Source: Tubulanus polymorphus
Taxonomy: Eukaryota > Nemertea > Palaeonemertea > Tubulaniformes > Tubulanidae
Reading direction: 5' to 3'
Assembly (NCBI RefSeq): GCF_964204645.1
Contig: NC_134028.1
Coordinates: 13,567,263 to 13,631,262, forward strand
Length of the DNA: 64,000 nucleotides
Below, one piece after another: positions 40,474 through 50,280 of the stretch. The translations under genes and the position numbers were made by a program. Within the stretch, counting starts at the first letter, position 1. Each line of letters begins with the position of its first letter. The notes below the pieces were generated by a model that did not search any database, was not told the origin of the DNA, and saw only the letters and a program-made list of their open reading frames with translations.

Positions 40474-40489
40474 TGGGGAGGAGGATAGT
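40474..40489 (+). other. Purine-rich tract before LTR2 3' LTR
   Basis: TGGGGAGGAGGATAGT directly abuts the 3' LTR, consistent with a polypurine primer. Confidence 0.6.
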
Positions 40490-41018
40490 ATTGGGGTGAT
40501 AAATTAGTAGTTTGCATAGAGGGAGGGAAGCCAGAGTTCAGGGCAGTGGCTGAAGTTAGTAAACAACCTATACGTAGATGCTTACGTCGCACACAAGACA
40601 CTGAATAGAAGATAGGTGAAAGTGACGTGAGTATCTGCGTAGGGTTGCTGGTTATAGCGGCAGCCTTGAGCTCTGGTATGGCTAGGAAGTAAACAAGTAT
40701 AATAAACTCGTGACGTATAACATATTCAGAAGTATACGTCACGAGTAACATGAAATAAGATAAAAAGGGAGGGTCAGCACAGTAAGGGGGAGAGAGATGC
40801 TAGAGTGGCGGAGAAGCCTAAAAATACGAGCTGTAGGAAGGAATAAGAATTGTGCGGGAAAATAAAGAAAGAACGTAGACCCACGAGAAGAGTTGTTATT
40901 ATTCCGGAGTCAGAGGGATATCACTTATCGGATTTAATCGGAACCAACAACGACAACACGAGGGGAGAACGCAACGTGGCCCCCACAACAATTGGTTGAG
41001 AAACTCAACCCCACAACA
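40490..41018 (+). repeat. LTR2 3' long terminal repeat
   Basis: Second copy of the 37023-37549 LTR. It carries CTATACG where the 5' copy has CTACG. It ends CACAACA and is followed by the GTTGT duplication and the rest of the LTR1 3' LTR. Confidence 0.88.
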
Positions 41019-41385
41019 GTTGTTTTGTTTAGAAATGTATTTGTTAGTCGTGTTTGTAAAGTAATTAGTCATATGTTCTTTCTGTCTTTGTTTATGGCAT
41101 GTTGTTGCTCAAATTGTCTACTCACTGTCTGTCACCTTTGTTTTTCATACCTAAGTTTTTGTTACTATGCAGGAATATATATATATAGATATAAGAGTCA
41201 GTTGAAACAGAAAGAGGGACACAACGCACACTTTTATTTGGCAGTTTGTACTGAGCAGTTGTTGCGGTCGGTCGGAAGCCGACCAAGCATTTGAATAAAA
41301 GATATTTTATCAAGATGGAATTGATGACTTTGGATTTATTTTGACGAGCTAGTTCCCGAGTGCACTGAAAATCCTAGTTGTTACA
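41019..41385 (+). repeat. Main part of LTR1 3' LTR
   Basis: Resumes the LTR1 sequence severed at 37022 and ends TTACA like the 5' copy. The CTTTT target duplication and satellite follow. Visible differences from the 5' LTR are a TA-repeat length change and three substitutions. Confidence 0.87.
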
Positions 41386-41390
41386 CTTTT

Positions 41391-42406
41391 CCTGACGATT
41401 TGAGCGCTTTTGCGCATCGACATTGTCGTTTTTCCGATAGGGGGAATATTGGATACGAAAACGTCTTTTCTCGCGCTGAACGACGTTTTCGCGTCGAAAA
41501 GTGCTTTTCCTGACGATTTGAGCGCTTTTACGCATCGACATTGTCGTTTTTCCGATAGGGGGAATATTCGATACGAAAACGTCTTTTCTCGCGCTGAACG
41601 ACGTTTTCGGTCCGAAAAGTGCTTTTCCTGACGATTTGAGCGCTTTTACGCATCGACATTGTCGTTTTTCCGATAGGGGGAATATTTGATACGAAAACGT
41701 CTTTTCTCGCGCTGAACGACGTTTTCGGGCCGAAAAGTGCTTTTCCTGACGATTTGAGCGCTTTTACGCATCGACATTGTCGTTTTTCCGATAGGGGGAA
41801 TATTTGATACGAAAACGTCTTTTCTCGCGCTGAACGACGTTTTCGCTTCGAAAAGTGCTTTTCCTGACGATTTGAGCGCTTTTACGCATCGACATTGTCG
41901 TTTTTCCGATAGGGGGAATATTTGATACGAAAACCTCTTTTCTCGCGCTGATCGACGTTTTTGGCCCGAAAAGTGCTTTTCCTGACGATTTGAGCGCTTT
42001 TACGCATCGACATTGTCGTTTTTCCGATAGTGGGAATATTTGATATGAAAACGTCGTTTCTCGCGCTGAACAACGTTTTCGGGTCGAAAAGTGCTTTTCC
42101 TGACGATTCGAGCGCTTTTACGCATCGACATTGTCGTTTTTCCGATAGGGGGAATATTTGATACGAAAACGTCTTTTCTCGCGCTGAACGACGATTTCGG
42201 GCCGAAAAGTGCTTTTCCTGACGATTTGAGCGCTTTTACGCATCGACATTGTCGTTTTTCCGATAGGGGGAATATTTGATACGAAAACGTCTTTTCTCGC
42301 GCTGAACGACGTTTTCGGTCCGAAAAGTGCTTTTCCTGACGATTTGAGCGCTTTTACGCATCGACATTGTCGTTTTTCCGATAGGGGGAATATTTGATAC
42401 GAAAAA
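41391..42406. repeat. Satellite array resumes (about 8.5 monomers)
   Basis: The monomer broken by LTR1 continues after its 3' LTR, so the LTR elements lie inside the array. It uses the same subtypes as the 34-kb block. The array stops within a monomer after GATACGAAAA, where the Polinton terminus starts. Confidence 0.95.
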
Positions 42407-42475
42407 AGTAATTGGGAAAGTAGGCTTTCAGATCAGAGGTCGAAGGTCGACCACTCATCACCACAAGTAATTTTT
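42407..42475 (+). repeat. Putative left terminal sequence of the Polinton
   Basis: Sequence starting AGTAATTGGGAAAGTAGGC follows the satellite break directly. It includes the partly palindromic GGTCGAAGGTCGACC. Polinton termini normally start AG and are inverted repeats of hundreds of bases; the partner would lie right of 64000, so the repeat itself cannot be confirmed here. Confidence 0.55.
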
Positions 42476-42486
42476 TTTCCTAATAA

Positions 42487-42811
42487 ATGGGAGATAGAAA
42501 AGCATTCTTAGCAACAATAAATAACAGAATTAAACCAACAAAAAACAATTTGAAATAAAAAAGTTAGTTGATGTTACAAAAGAAATTGAACATAAGATAT
42601 TGAAATTAGAAAAGATAAAAACTAAATATGGAGAGAAAGTATCAGCTAATCTAAGCTACTGCAATGTTAGTACATCACGAGAATTTAAAGTGTTTTTACC
42701 CGATAAATGGGTTTCATTGAGTACAGAGGAATTGAAAGATTTAGTAGGATTTAAAATAATATATCATGGGAAAATGAAGACGGTCATCATGATTTAGAAA
42801 TTGTTGATTAA
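42487..42811 (+). pseudogene. Small Polinton protein, OB-like family, frameshifted (left copy)
   Basis: An ATG at 42487 stands behind TAATTTTTTTTCCTAATAA, the element's usual start context. The frame breaks in an A-run near 42540 and again in an A-run near 42770. Allowing for those, the product resembles the intact 117-aa protein at 59393: both have a KYGxK strand, an FLPDxW/F motif, an STEEL/SSEDL helix, an IIYHGK/FIYKGK strand and a terminal HHx stretch. I recall related domains in invertebrate Polintons and suspect an OB-like single-stranded DNA-binding fold, which is an inference. It is the gene nearest the left terminus and points inward. Confidence 0.6.
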
Positions 42812-42897
42812 ATAAAAAATAAAAATAATGAATATCTAGAATTCAAAATGACCTTAATCGTTTTATTAACAACTACAATCATACAGTCAAACATCTG

Positions 42898-43146
42898 TTA
42901 CATGTTATTATAAGGGAGTGCTTCATTTGAATATTGATCGACAAAATTTTTACATTTTCTAGATGCTATTAATATTTCTAATTGATGTTTACAATAAAGA
43001 TAATATTCATAATTATTATTTGTTGTAACATTATTTAAAGCACCATCATCTGGAGTTAATTTTGTTTCTGTTATTCCTAAATCATCTAAAGTTTTTTCAA
43101 TTGGAACATCACCATTTTTAGATTTTATTTTCTTTTCACCTACCAT
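42898..43146 (-). CDS. Small Polinton protein, 82 aa, unknown
   Basis: Starts at an ATG preceded by AATTTTTTTGTTATATAA, the same block that precedes the other genes of this element, which argues that it is a real gene. The product is acidic to neutral and soluble, with a lysine-rich N-terminus and a tyrosine/cysteine-rich stretch around residues 46-55. I recognise no domain. It lies downstream of the ATPase gene, separated from it by 282 bp of AACTAG-type repeats, and is the last leftward gene of the arm. Confidence 0.55.
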   Translation of the reverse strand: MVGEKKIKSKNGDVPIEKTLDDLGITETKLTPDDGALNNVTTNNNYEYYLYCKHQLEILIASRKCKNFVDQYSNEALPYNNM

Positions 43147-43169
43147 TTATATAACAAAAAAATTAGTTG

Positions 43170-43425
43170 TGATGTTGCAACTAGAATTCAACTAGAATGT
43201 AACTAGAATTCAACTAGATTAACAAGCTAGTTGAAATATTGTTGTTTTTGTTTATTTCTAGTTAAATCTAGTTGATTTTTGTTTCAACTACTAACAACTA
43301 GAATTCAACTAGAATGTAACTAGAATTAAACTAGATTAACAAGCTAGTTAAAATATTGTTAAATCTATTTGATTTTTGTTACAAATACCAATAACTAGAA
43401 TTCAACTAGATTAACAAACTAATTG
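43170..43425. repeat. AACTAG-rich intergenic repeats
   Basis: Between the ATPase and the 82-aa gene, a block of about 65 bp (43179-43248) built from CAACTAGAATT, GTAACTAG and a CAACTAG/CTAGTTG dyad recurs at 43296-43360, with a shorter third copy near 43394-43420. CTAG tetramers occur many times. Candidate roles are a terminator/promoter region for the 82-aa gene, a protein-binding array or a replication signal. None is demonstrated. Confidence 0.75.
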
Positions 43426-43428
43426 AAT

Positions 43429-44037
43429 TTAAATAAATTCATATTTAAATGGGTGTTGTAATCTAAATAGTAATTTTGATCTTTTAATATTTTTCAACTT
43501 ATCCATATATTCATTATGTAAATCATGTGGAATAATATCATTTTCCTCAAGTGCATTTTTCATCGATTTTCTATCTTTATTGTAGAATAAAACTAGAAAT
43601 CTAATGTTTTCTCTAAAGTCTTTAACAATTGAATTATATTTTTGATTTAAAACCCAAGTTGTTATCCCAAAATGTCTCCCAGAGAAAGCTAAATAGCATA
43701 ACTCACTTTCTCTAACTTTTGAATCATGTAGATTAGCACAATCATCTATAATGAATAATGTATTTGATCCTTTATAAATATCAATTGCTATTTTAATACA
43801 ATTATCTAAATTTTCTTTTACTGTTTTAGGATCTAATATAATAAATTTATTATTCCTAGTAATATTTCTATCATAAGTTTGATTAAATTCATATGTTGGA
43901 CAAAATAATACTATATTATCAAAATAGTTTTCATAAACAGTTTCTAATAAAATTAATATAAAATAAGTTTTTCCACAATTTGTTACACCAGAAATTAACA
44001 TATTATGAGGCTCAAATATGAATAATTCCTTATTCAT
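43429..44037 (-). CDS. Polinton packaging ATPase (FtsK/HerA, A32-like)
   Basis: The 202-aa product is expected to power DNA packaging into the capsid. Walker A is GVTNCGKT at residues 17-24 and Walker B is LFIIDD at 94-99. A downstream VLNQKYNS (129-136) is at the place of the sensor glutamine in this superfamily. Length is typical of Polinton ATPases. Its ATG directly follows the TAA stop of the integrase gene, and the context AAATATATAAATG is the element's start signal. The frame is uninterrupted. The protein is confidently an A32-type ATPase by motif layout and by its place beside integrase and capsid genes. Confidence 0.9.
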   Translation of the reverse strand: MNKELFIFEPHNMLISGVTNCGKTYFILILLETVYENYFDNIVLFCPTYEFNQTYDRNITRNNKFIILDPKTVKENLDNCIKIAIDIYKGSNTLFIIDDCANLHDSKVRESELCYLAFSGRHFGITTWVLNQKYNSIVKDFRENIRFLVLFYNKDRKSMKNALEENDIIPHDLHNEYMDKLKNIKRSKLLFRLQHPFKYEFI

Positions 44038-45166
44038 TTATATATTTGTAATTTTACTTGATAATATCCATTCATTGAATTTATCTGGCCATCCAACCCA
44101 TTTTACTAAAGAACATTTTTTTCTTTTAATAGTTTTTGTTTTTAATACTTTTTCAACTTTATATTCTTGTTCTAGATTTTCAGTAGTTAAACTTAATTCT
44201 TCTTCGTAAAAGTAGCCATCAACTTCTTCACCATCTAAATCTTCTAATTTATAGACATATGGTTTTGTTGTTATTACCTTTTTTATTTTATATATTTCTC
44301 TAGTAAAATTTCGATCGTATCCTTTATCAAATATCTTTTTATACTTAGAAATTCTAACATTTTGACCAACTTTAAATTTAGGTTCACCAAAATCATCTAC
44401 AAGAAATGCTCCATATAAATTATTCCAAAAAATTTCAGCATTTTCAGGTTTTCTAGCATCAATAGGTTTCATTCCAATAGAAGAATGATAAGAATTATTA
44501 TATCCTTCTATCAATTTTTGTAAAACATCAATCCATTTAAAAATATTATTTGCTGTAAAATATTTCCACATTCTTGTTCTTAATGTTCTATTAAATCGTT
44601 CAACAACTGCTGCTTTTTTATCCGATTTTGTTGAAAAATATTTAATATTATGATTGTCTAAGAGTTCATGAACAAGTGAATTATCAAACTCTTTTCCATC
44701 ATCAAATTGTATTTTCTCTGGTTTTAGTTTATCATCCGAAAGAAATTTTCTTAAAACATTTGATGTTTGTACAGCATCTTTTCTATAAAGTGGGAAGCTC
44801 CATACATAACGACTAAAAATATCAATTATATTCAATAACCACCAATAATCATCATTATCTTTCTTAACATTTTTCATATCAATTAAATCTCCTTGCCACT
44901 GTTGATCTACATAACTTACCATAGTTTTACGAGTTTTATATTTTCTAACAATTTTTTTATGTGTTGTATATGTTGGTTGTTCTAACATAAATTCATTTAT
45001 ATCTTTATATTTAACTAAATTTTGTGGGATTATCTTATCTAATTTATCTTGTTTTACTTGAGGCCATATATTTTTAGTAGAAGAATAAGCAACTGAACTC
45101 ACAGGGTTGTAATATAAATTTCTTAAATATTGTTCTTTAGTATTAGGAGTTTTTTTTACCACCCAT
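44038..45166 (-). CDS. Polinton integrase with C-terminal chromodomain
   Basis: Retroviral-type (rve) DDE integrase that inserts the element into the host genome. Numbering from the open frame at 45162, the catalytic residues are D92 (in GDLIDM), D154 (in FDDGKEF) and E188 (in VVERFNRT). An SH3-like segment follows (about 262-325), then a chromodomain at about 335-374 with VKWVGWP and FNEW, probably for targeting chromatin. The natural start is probably the ATG at 45164-45166 behind a TATAA block, but it lies one frame off the main frame. A single extra base in the following A-run (45151-45157) would explain this, so the gene may carry a frameshift at its very start. The stop abuts the ATPase ATG. 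Confidence 0.9.
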
Positions 45167-45196
45167 TTATATATCCTTAATTTTAACTTTATATTT

Positions 45197-46444
45197 CTAA
45201 TATTGAATACTATCTAATTGTGAATTTACAATATTTAATTGCGCGTCAGATATAATATAAATGTGCATTTTGAAATTTTTGTCCCCTCTTTTCTTCGCCA
45301 TGAATAATTGTATTCCATCTTTAGTGTTTTGTAGTTTTTTTCCAGAACCATGTAATGAATTATCCTCTGTTGTTCTAAAATCTAACCATAATGCATATTT
45401 ATTGCCGGTATAATAATCAATTTGATTAATATTACAATTTTCAAATGATTTTACTTTTTCATTCATAAAATGTTTTCTAATTTCTGGCCACTGATCTATC
45501 ATTCTCATTCCTTGGCAAAATATTTTATTTGCTATTCCTTCGATAGTTATTTCTACTTTTGTTATTTCAGGATTATAATAATTATCAACATTTATTGTGC
45601 CATTAGTATATGTTGCAATGGTAAAAAATATTAATATGCCTTTAATAGATCTTCTTGGGAAGTTAATATTCTCATTAATTATTTCATCATTTGCATTAAT
45701 AGTTATGGTTTTAAATTTATCAATATAATCATATAATAATGAAAATCCTTGATTGTATTGAGTTTGAATTATACTTGAAATATTTTCATCAGTTACTGTA
45801 TCATATTCTAAACATATATTCGATAATTTATAACTCATATCTTTAACAACGCTAGATAATACAATTTCATTTACAGGAGCAAATGTTATTTCGAATATAA
45901 CATCTTCTTGAATTGCGTATTTATATAAAGGTGCATTATTATTTATCAATTCAAAATCTAATGGAATTTTATATTTGCTTCCATATATACTTTTTATCAA
46001 TTTATCTACAGCATTAGTTAATATTGCGCTATTAGCTTCTGATCTTAATTTATTTTGGTTTTCTGATTGGATGCCTTGAAATATCATATTATTTCTATTT
46101 TCTTTAGTTAACCATAAATCTTTATAACGCATAAATAAATTATAATCATCTAATGAGAAAACTGTTTCCGGACCAATCTTTATTGTTAACTTTTTAATCA
46201 AATATCTTCCAACATTATCAACAACATAATTATTATTATAACCGATTAATTTTATATCAGCTTATAAATAAATACTATTTGGAACATAAAAAGTATTTTT
46301 TGTTAATCGAGGGATTCTAACATATAAAGTTTCATTGGGATTAATATTTGAAGGGTTATTAGTAATTATATGATGTGATCTTTCTGCTTTAATAGCATTA
46401 GATATTCTAGAAATCTTAGAAGGACTTATATAACTCCCACTCAT
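45197..46444 (-). pseudogene. Polinton major capsid protein, one in-frame stop
   Basis: The frame runs from the ATG at 46444 to 45197 (about 415 codons) with a single TAA at 46262-46264 after codon 60; both sides are in the same frame and read as one protein. The C-terminal part (FKMHIYIISDAQLNIVN) and the N-terminal DTLYVRIP-like segment (ETLYVRIPRLTKNTF) match what I know of Polinton double jelly-roll major capsid proteins. The ATG sits behind AATTTTTTTTGTTAAATAA. It is flanked by the coiled-coil protein upstream and the integrase downstream. Whether the stop is a true mutation or a sequence error is open. The partner copy in the right arm would lie beyond the window. Confidence 0.83.
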
Positions 46445-46465
46445 TTATTTAACAAAAAAAATTAA

Positions 46466-47929
46466 TTATTTATTTTTTATTATTTTTTCTTGATATCTTT
46501 TTGATATCATATTTACTGACCCAAAAATAATAGCACTTACAACTGTAATTAAAAATAAAATAATATGTTCAGCAGCAAAGTTAATAATGTTTCCTGCAGA
46601 TTTCAATATAAAACCAACAATTGATGCAATAATTCCTGGTAAAGCTGCAGCAGATTTTTTAAATAGTTCCCATAAATATTTTGCTAATTTCTTTAAACCA
46701 TCTTTAACTTTATCTTGTATAGAATTATTACCTGGGGGTTTATCTGGTTTATTGGGAGTGGGAGTAGGAGTAGATTTTAAAGCATTTGATATTGCTAAAC
46801 CAATTGTTGTAAATAACATAGTTACAGCTGTTAGAATTGAAAGAATTGTTATTCCTTCTAACTTAAATAATAATCTTATTCTGTCTTTTAATGATATTTC
46901 AGAATCTGGTTTAATCAACAAATCTTTAAAAATAACTTTTAATCTATTAATATTATAATCATATGATTTTAATAATGATTTAATTTCTTCTTTTTGTAAT
47001 TCTATGTTATATTCTAAATCATTTTTTTCTTTTTCTAAACGTAATTCTTTTTGCCTATATTCTATTTCATCAATTGCTTGACGATCTAAATCAGACTTTA
47101 ATTGTTCTATTTCTTTATTTTTATCAGTTAATTCTTTTTCTAAAGTTCTAATTTTAAAATCTCTTATACTTTTATCATGCGCAATTTTATCAGATGCAAG
47201 TCTTATACTAATAATTTCTCTAATTGCTTTATCAGAAAATATATTTAAATCTTCTAATTGTTGATCTGTTGCATCAAGTAATCCATTCGGTAAAAGTTTT
47301 TCAGTTTGAACTTCTCTTGAATTAGGTTTACTAGTTTTGGAATTAATAACTTCTTTAGGAATTTTTTTTTGTCTTAAATTTTCATTAATTATCTTAAAAA
47401 ATTTAGCATTTCTTTGTTTAAATTCTTTTATATTATCATCTCTTTCTTCTTGTGTAACATCAGTTATAACATCATTAATGATTTTCTTAATTCTATCTGG
47501 TTTAAATAAATTAAAAGTTGATTGTGTTATTATTTTATCGTTACTTTTGAGATTTGAAATCTTAAAATAATAGTCGCCTTTCAATTTCCAATGATAATCA
47601 CCATTAAAATATTTCAAATCTTTTACTAAATAATTCATACCTTTATTTGTTTTATTGAAACCAGATCTTTTTAAAATTGGTTTAAATTCATGAATAATTT
47701 CTTTATATTCGTATTCTTTTTCTGTTATTTCTTGTACTTCATTTTCAATACTTATCTTTGAACGTGTTTTATCAATATATTCAGGTGTATTTAAATTAGA
47801 ATTATATGCTGTTTCATTACCATCATTAAAACTTGTTTCATTAAAATCAGGTTGTGGTTCATCATCAATATATCCTTCATTATTAATTCCCATGCCTTCC
47901 AATGGAAAACCTTCTCCACCTTCTGCCAT
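46466..47929 (-). CDS. Large Polinton coiled-coil/membrane protein, 487 aa
   Basis: An intact frame starting behind TAATTTTTGTATTATGTAA. The N-terminal 60 residues are acidic and low-complexity. Residues about 70-180 form a globular region with SNLKSNDKI and FKPDRIKK. A long charged coiled coil spans about 235-330. After a hydrophobic segment (about 356-378) comes a proline-rich linker (STPTPTPNKPDKPP), then an amphipathic/hydrophobic C-terminus with one or two probable membrane helices (about 420-470). This layout suggests a virion-internal or membrane-active protein. I recognise no enzymatic domain. A diverged copy begins at 63330 in the right arm, with a similar N-terminus (NNEGYIDDEPQP in both), which supports it as a genuine conserved gene. 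Confidence 0.8.
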   Translation of the reverse strand: MAEGGEGFPLEGMGINNEGYIDDEPQPDFNETSFNDGNETAYNSNLNTPEYIDKTRSKISIENEVQEITEKEYEYKEIIHEFKPILKRSGFNKTNKGMNYLVKDLKYFNGDYHWKLKGDYYFKISNLKSNDKIITQSTFNLFKPDRIKKIINDVITDVTQEERDDNIKEFKQRNAKFFKIINENLRQKKIPKEVINSKTSKPNSREVQTEKLLPNGLLDATDQQLEDLNIFSDKAIREIISIRLASDKIAHDKSIRDFKIRTLEKELTDKNKEIEQLKSDLDRQAIDEIEYRQKELRLEKEKNDLEYNIELQKEEIKSLLKSYDYNINRLKVIFKDLLIKPDSEISLKDRIRLLFKLEGITILSILTAVTMLFTTIGLAISNALKSTPTPTPNKPDKPPGNNSIQDKVKDGLKKLAKYLWELFKKSAAALPGIIASIVGFILKSAGNIINFAAEHIILFLITVVSAIIFGSVNMISKRYQEKIIKNK

Positions 47930-47945
47930 TTACATAATACAAAAA

Positions 47946-49362
47946 TTAAAATTTAAAATATAATATTCCTCCTATAACAATTCCTATACAAGTTATAGCT
48001 AATTTAGTATTTTCATGGGATTTATTATCATCATTTAGTTTAATTATTTCATGTTGAATATTATCAGTTTTAATATCACCGTGTGGGTGCCGTACGGCAC
48101 CATTTTCTGATGTATTGTATTCTTTTATTTTAGAATCATTATTTAATTTAATATTATTAGTTTTAGTTTCTGTTGATTGAATACGTTTTTTATTTTTTTC
48201 ACCTTCCATTAATTTTGGAGCAGTGATAATCTTTTTATTTATATCATTCAATCCAAATGAATTATTTATTGTTGCAGTTTTTAATTAGATTATTATAACC
48301 AATTATGTTTCCCATCTTTAATACTAAATCATTAGAAATAATTAATAGATTAGGGCCTATACAATAATTCAGCCTCAGATGAAATTTATCTAAATAATTT
48401 TGATATCTTATAATGTTTTCTGGAATCGATCTATTTTTATCATTATGAATTGAATCTTCAAATAAAACTTTAAATTGTTTCTGTGTATCAAATGATGTAT
48501 TCAAATTTCCAATTATCGGTGATCTTGTTTCAACTTGTGATCCTAGAATACAAATCAAATAAGTTCTAATAGATTGATTTATTCTTTCTATACCTGATTT
48601 AGTAAAACCTTCACTATTTTCTAAAATGAAATAAACCCAACCATTATTGTTTTCTTGTTTTAAATGATCATAAAATTTCGGTAATTTTTTGAAATTTAAT
48701 GTTTCTAAATCCTTAGTTTCTATTTTACCATAACCTAATTTATTATTATAGATATTATAAAAGCTATTAGATGGTATGGGAAGTGCACAATATTCTGCAA
48801 TCTTTTTAGGGCAAGGAAGTGATCTTATTGTTCCAATTTTTGTTCTAAAATCAGAATTATTTATATCTATATTAAATTCATTGCAAATTTTATAAAACTT
48901 AGATAAATTAATATTATTATCTAATTCTTTAAAATATCTAGATCCTGGTAAAGCGCACTCTAATTCATTTAATATTATTCTGATTTGAAAGTATGTATGA
49001 AATCTAAACAAACTTTGAATTAATTTATATTTAGAATTATTCAAATGATCATTCCAACTAATTCCACATCCTGTTGTTGCACAATAAACAGCAAAATTTA
49101 ATTGGTTCTGCCAATACTTCATATTAGATTTTAATAACCATTGTTTTTCATCTTTCAATTTTTTAAAATTAATTAAATATACATAAAATATATTTTCCAT
49201 CTTTGCATTAAAATTATTAGTTTCAGTAACATAAATTTCTAAATTAGTTAATGAATCTAAAACTTCATTTCTATATGTAATATCTTTATTAAAATCTATT
49301 GCTGGAATATTATATTTAATTGATTTATTATATTGGAAAGCTTTTGGAAAACTATCAACCAT
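47946..49362 (-). pseudogene. Conserved Polinton protein, C-terminally membrane-anchored, frameshifted
   Basis: The main frame (49362-48262, 366 aa) stops after GYNNLIK because of one extra A near 48285 compared with the right-arm copy. The remaining ~100 codons (48251-47946) continue in another frame and end in a hydrophobic membrane helix (LAITCIGIVIGGILYF). The core includes LFRFHTYFQI, ALPGSRYFKEL, ENSEGFTKSGIERINQSIR, a QVETRS stretch and MGNIIGYNN. I recall this as a family widespread in invertebrate Polintons with no known function. A virion role is likely from the context. A 27-bp GC-rich insertion (48078-48104) lies in the tail region. Confidence 0.75.
48078..48104. other. 27-bp GC-rich palindromic insertion
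   Basis: Relative to the right-arm copy (around 63182), the left copy contains 27 extra bases, about 63% GC in a gene of roughly 20-25% GC. They include the perfect 16-bp palindrome GGTGCCGTACGGCACC at 48086-48101. The insertion keeps the frame (nine codons). It could be the footprint of an excised transposon or a templated insertion. Confidence 0.75.
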
Positions 49363-49378
49363 TTATATAATTAAAAAA

Positions 49379-49813
49379 TTAATAATTTATTAATTCTTTT
49401 AATAATTTATCTTGTTCCTCAACTGTTATATGACCATTTAAACTTATTATATAATCTAGTGTGTTCTTTAATTTATTAATTTCTTTTATATTATTTTTAA
49501 TTTTTTCTTTATTACTTTTTATATTTAATTTTGAACTTATACCGGTTAAAACACTTGAACTTAATCCTAACACACCAATTGATATAGCTAAAGGTGTTAA
49601 TGGACTGAATATTGCAAGAAATGTTATTACAGAACTAATTGTAACCGAACCACTGATAATAAGATAATATATAATTTTACTTTTTAGATATTTTTTCTTT
49701 TTACTTTTTAAGTCACTTTCAAATTCTAATATTTGTTTTTCTAAATATATTTTTAATTTAGTTTTATTTATATCATGAGGAATAATATCAATACTATCGA
49801 CTTTATCTTCCAT
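49379..49813 (-). CDS. Small Polinton membrane protein, 144 aa
   Basis: Intact frame behind TAATTTTTTTTCTAAATAA. A basic N-terminal helix (to about residue 48) leads into a two-helix membrane hairpin (about 47-94: IIYYLIISGSVTISS, ITFLAIFSPLTPLAIS), then a lysine-rich helical tail with coiled-coil character. No enzymatic motif. The right-arm copy (61556-61981, 141 aa) is intact and differs at roughly a dozen residues. Two intact, similar copies argue for selection in the recent past. Probably a virion or host-membrane component; function unknown. Confidence 0.75.
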   Translation of the reverse strand: MEDKVDSIDIIPHDINKTKLKIYLEKQILEFESDLKSKKKKYLKSKIIYYLIISGSVTISSVITFLAIFSPLTPLAISIGVLGLSSSVLTGISSKLNIKSNKEKIKNNIKEINKLKNTLDYIISLNGHITVEEQDKLLKELINY

Positions 49814-49832
49814 TTATTTAGAAAAAAAATTA

Positions 49833-50255
49833 CTAATTAGTAAACTTATATGCTACAAATATAACAATAACAGTTCCACCTAAAATCCATATTATTTCAT
49901 ATTTCTTCTGTTCATTACTTGGGGTATAATAATCTGATAATTTAGGTTTGTATAGATGTAATTTTTCTTTATTTGTTACTGCGTTATATAAACTCATTGC
50001 ATCATCAACTGATTGAAAATCTCTGTGTGAAATCTTCTGATCATATAATTCTTTGTTAATATAATCCATATAGTTTTGCCTCTTTTCTCTATATTCTTCT
50101 GCTGCTTTATTGTATTTCTCTAATGCTAAGTTATGTCTTCTTTGTTCTCCTAATGAACTATTTTTATCAATATGTTTAAATAAATAACCACCACCAGTAA
50201 ATGCTAAAGCGTTAACAATTGCTGATCCTATAATAGTTATAATTGCAGAAACCAT
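49833..50255 (-). CDS. Small Polinton membrane protein, 140 aa
   Basis: Intact frame behind TAATTTTATTTGCTAAATAA. It has an N-terminal hydrophobic helix (about 4-25, glycine-rich GGGYLF at the end), a central charged helix (KYNKAAEEYREKRQNYMDYINKEL) likely to be a coiled coil, a short FQSVDDAM segment, and a C-terminal membrane helix (about 119-138). I recall proteins of this layout in cnidarian Polintons. The right-arm copy at 61117 has a nonsense codon and a 4-bp deletion. Function unknown; the arrangement suggests a membrane-spanning structural component. Confidence 0.75.
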   Translation of the reverse strand: MVSAIITIIGSAIVNALAFTGGGYLFKHIDKNSSLGEQRRHNLALEKYNKAAEEYREKRQNYMDYINKELYDQKISHRDFQSVDDAMSLYNAVTNKEKLHLYKPKLSDYYTPSNEQKKYEIIWILGGTVIVIFVAYKFTN

Positions 50256-50280
50256 TTATTTAGCAAATAAAATTATGCAT

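Larger units (their letters stand above)
37023..41018 (+). mobile_element. LTR2: non-coding LTR retrotransposon nested in LTR1
   Basis: Near-identical LTRs of 527 bp (37023-37549) and 529 bp (40490-41018) differ chiefly by one 2-bp indel. The 5-bp duplication GTTGT flanks the element, and both of its flanks are LTR1 LTR sequence. A primer-binding-site-like stretch follows the 5' LTR and a purine tract precedes the 3' LTR. The interior (37550-40489) has no retroviral gene. This is the architecture of a large non-autonomous LTR derivative that has transposed very recently. Confidence 0.87.
34011..41385 (+). mobile_element. LTR1: non-autonomous LTR retrotransposon (hosting LTR2)
   Basis: Direct repeats of about 375 bp bound the element: 5' LTR at 34011-34385, 3' LTR in two pieces at 37008-37022 and 41019-41385. 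A primer-binding-site-like stretch follows the 5' LTR and a purine-rich tract (near 36990-37006) precedes the 3' LTR. The interior of about 2.6 kb carries one unrecognised open frame and a 67-bp minisatellite. No gag, protease, reverse transcriptase or integrase is visible, so it would need another element's proteins. The two LTRs differ at only a handful of positions over about 370 bp, so the insertion is recent. The family (Gypsy or BEL) cannot be settled from this sequence. Confidence 0.85.

Noticed and set aside
41122-41313. Short open frames in the LTR1 3' LTR (both strands)
   Set aside because: They lie across LTR regulatory sequence and the TATA repeat and overlap each other on opposite strands.
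46587-46958. Plus-strand 123-codon frame opposite the 487-aa gene
   Set aside because: Shadow of the minus-strand coding sequence, with no start block and no conserved features.
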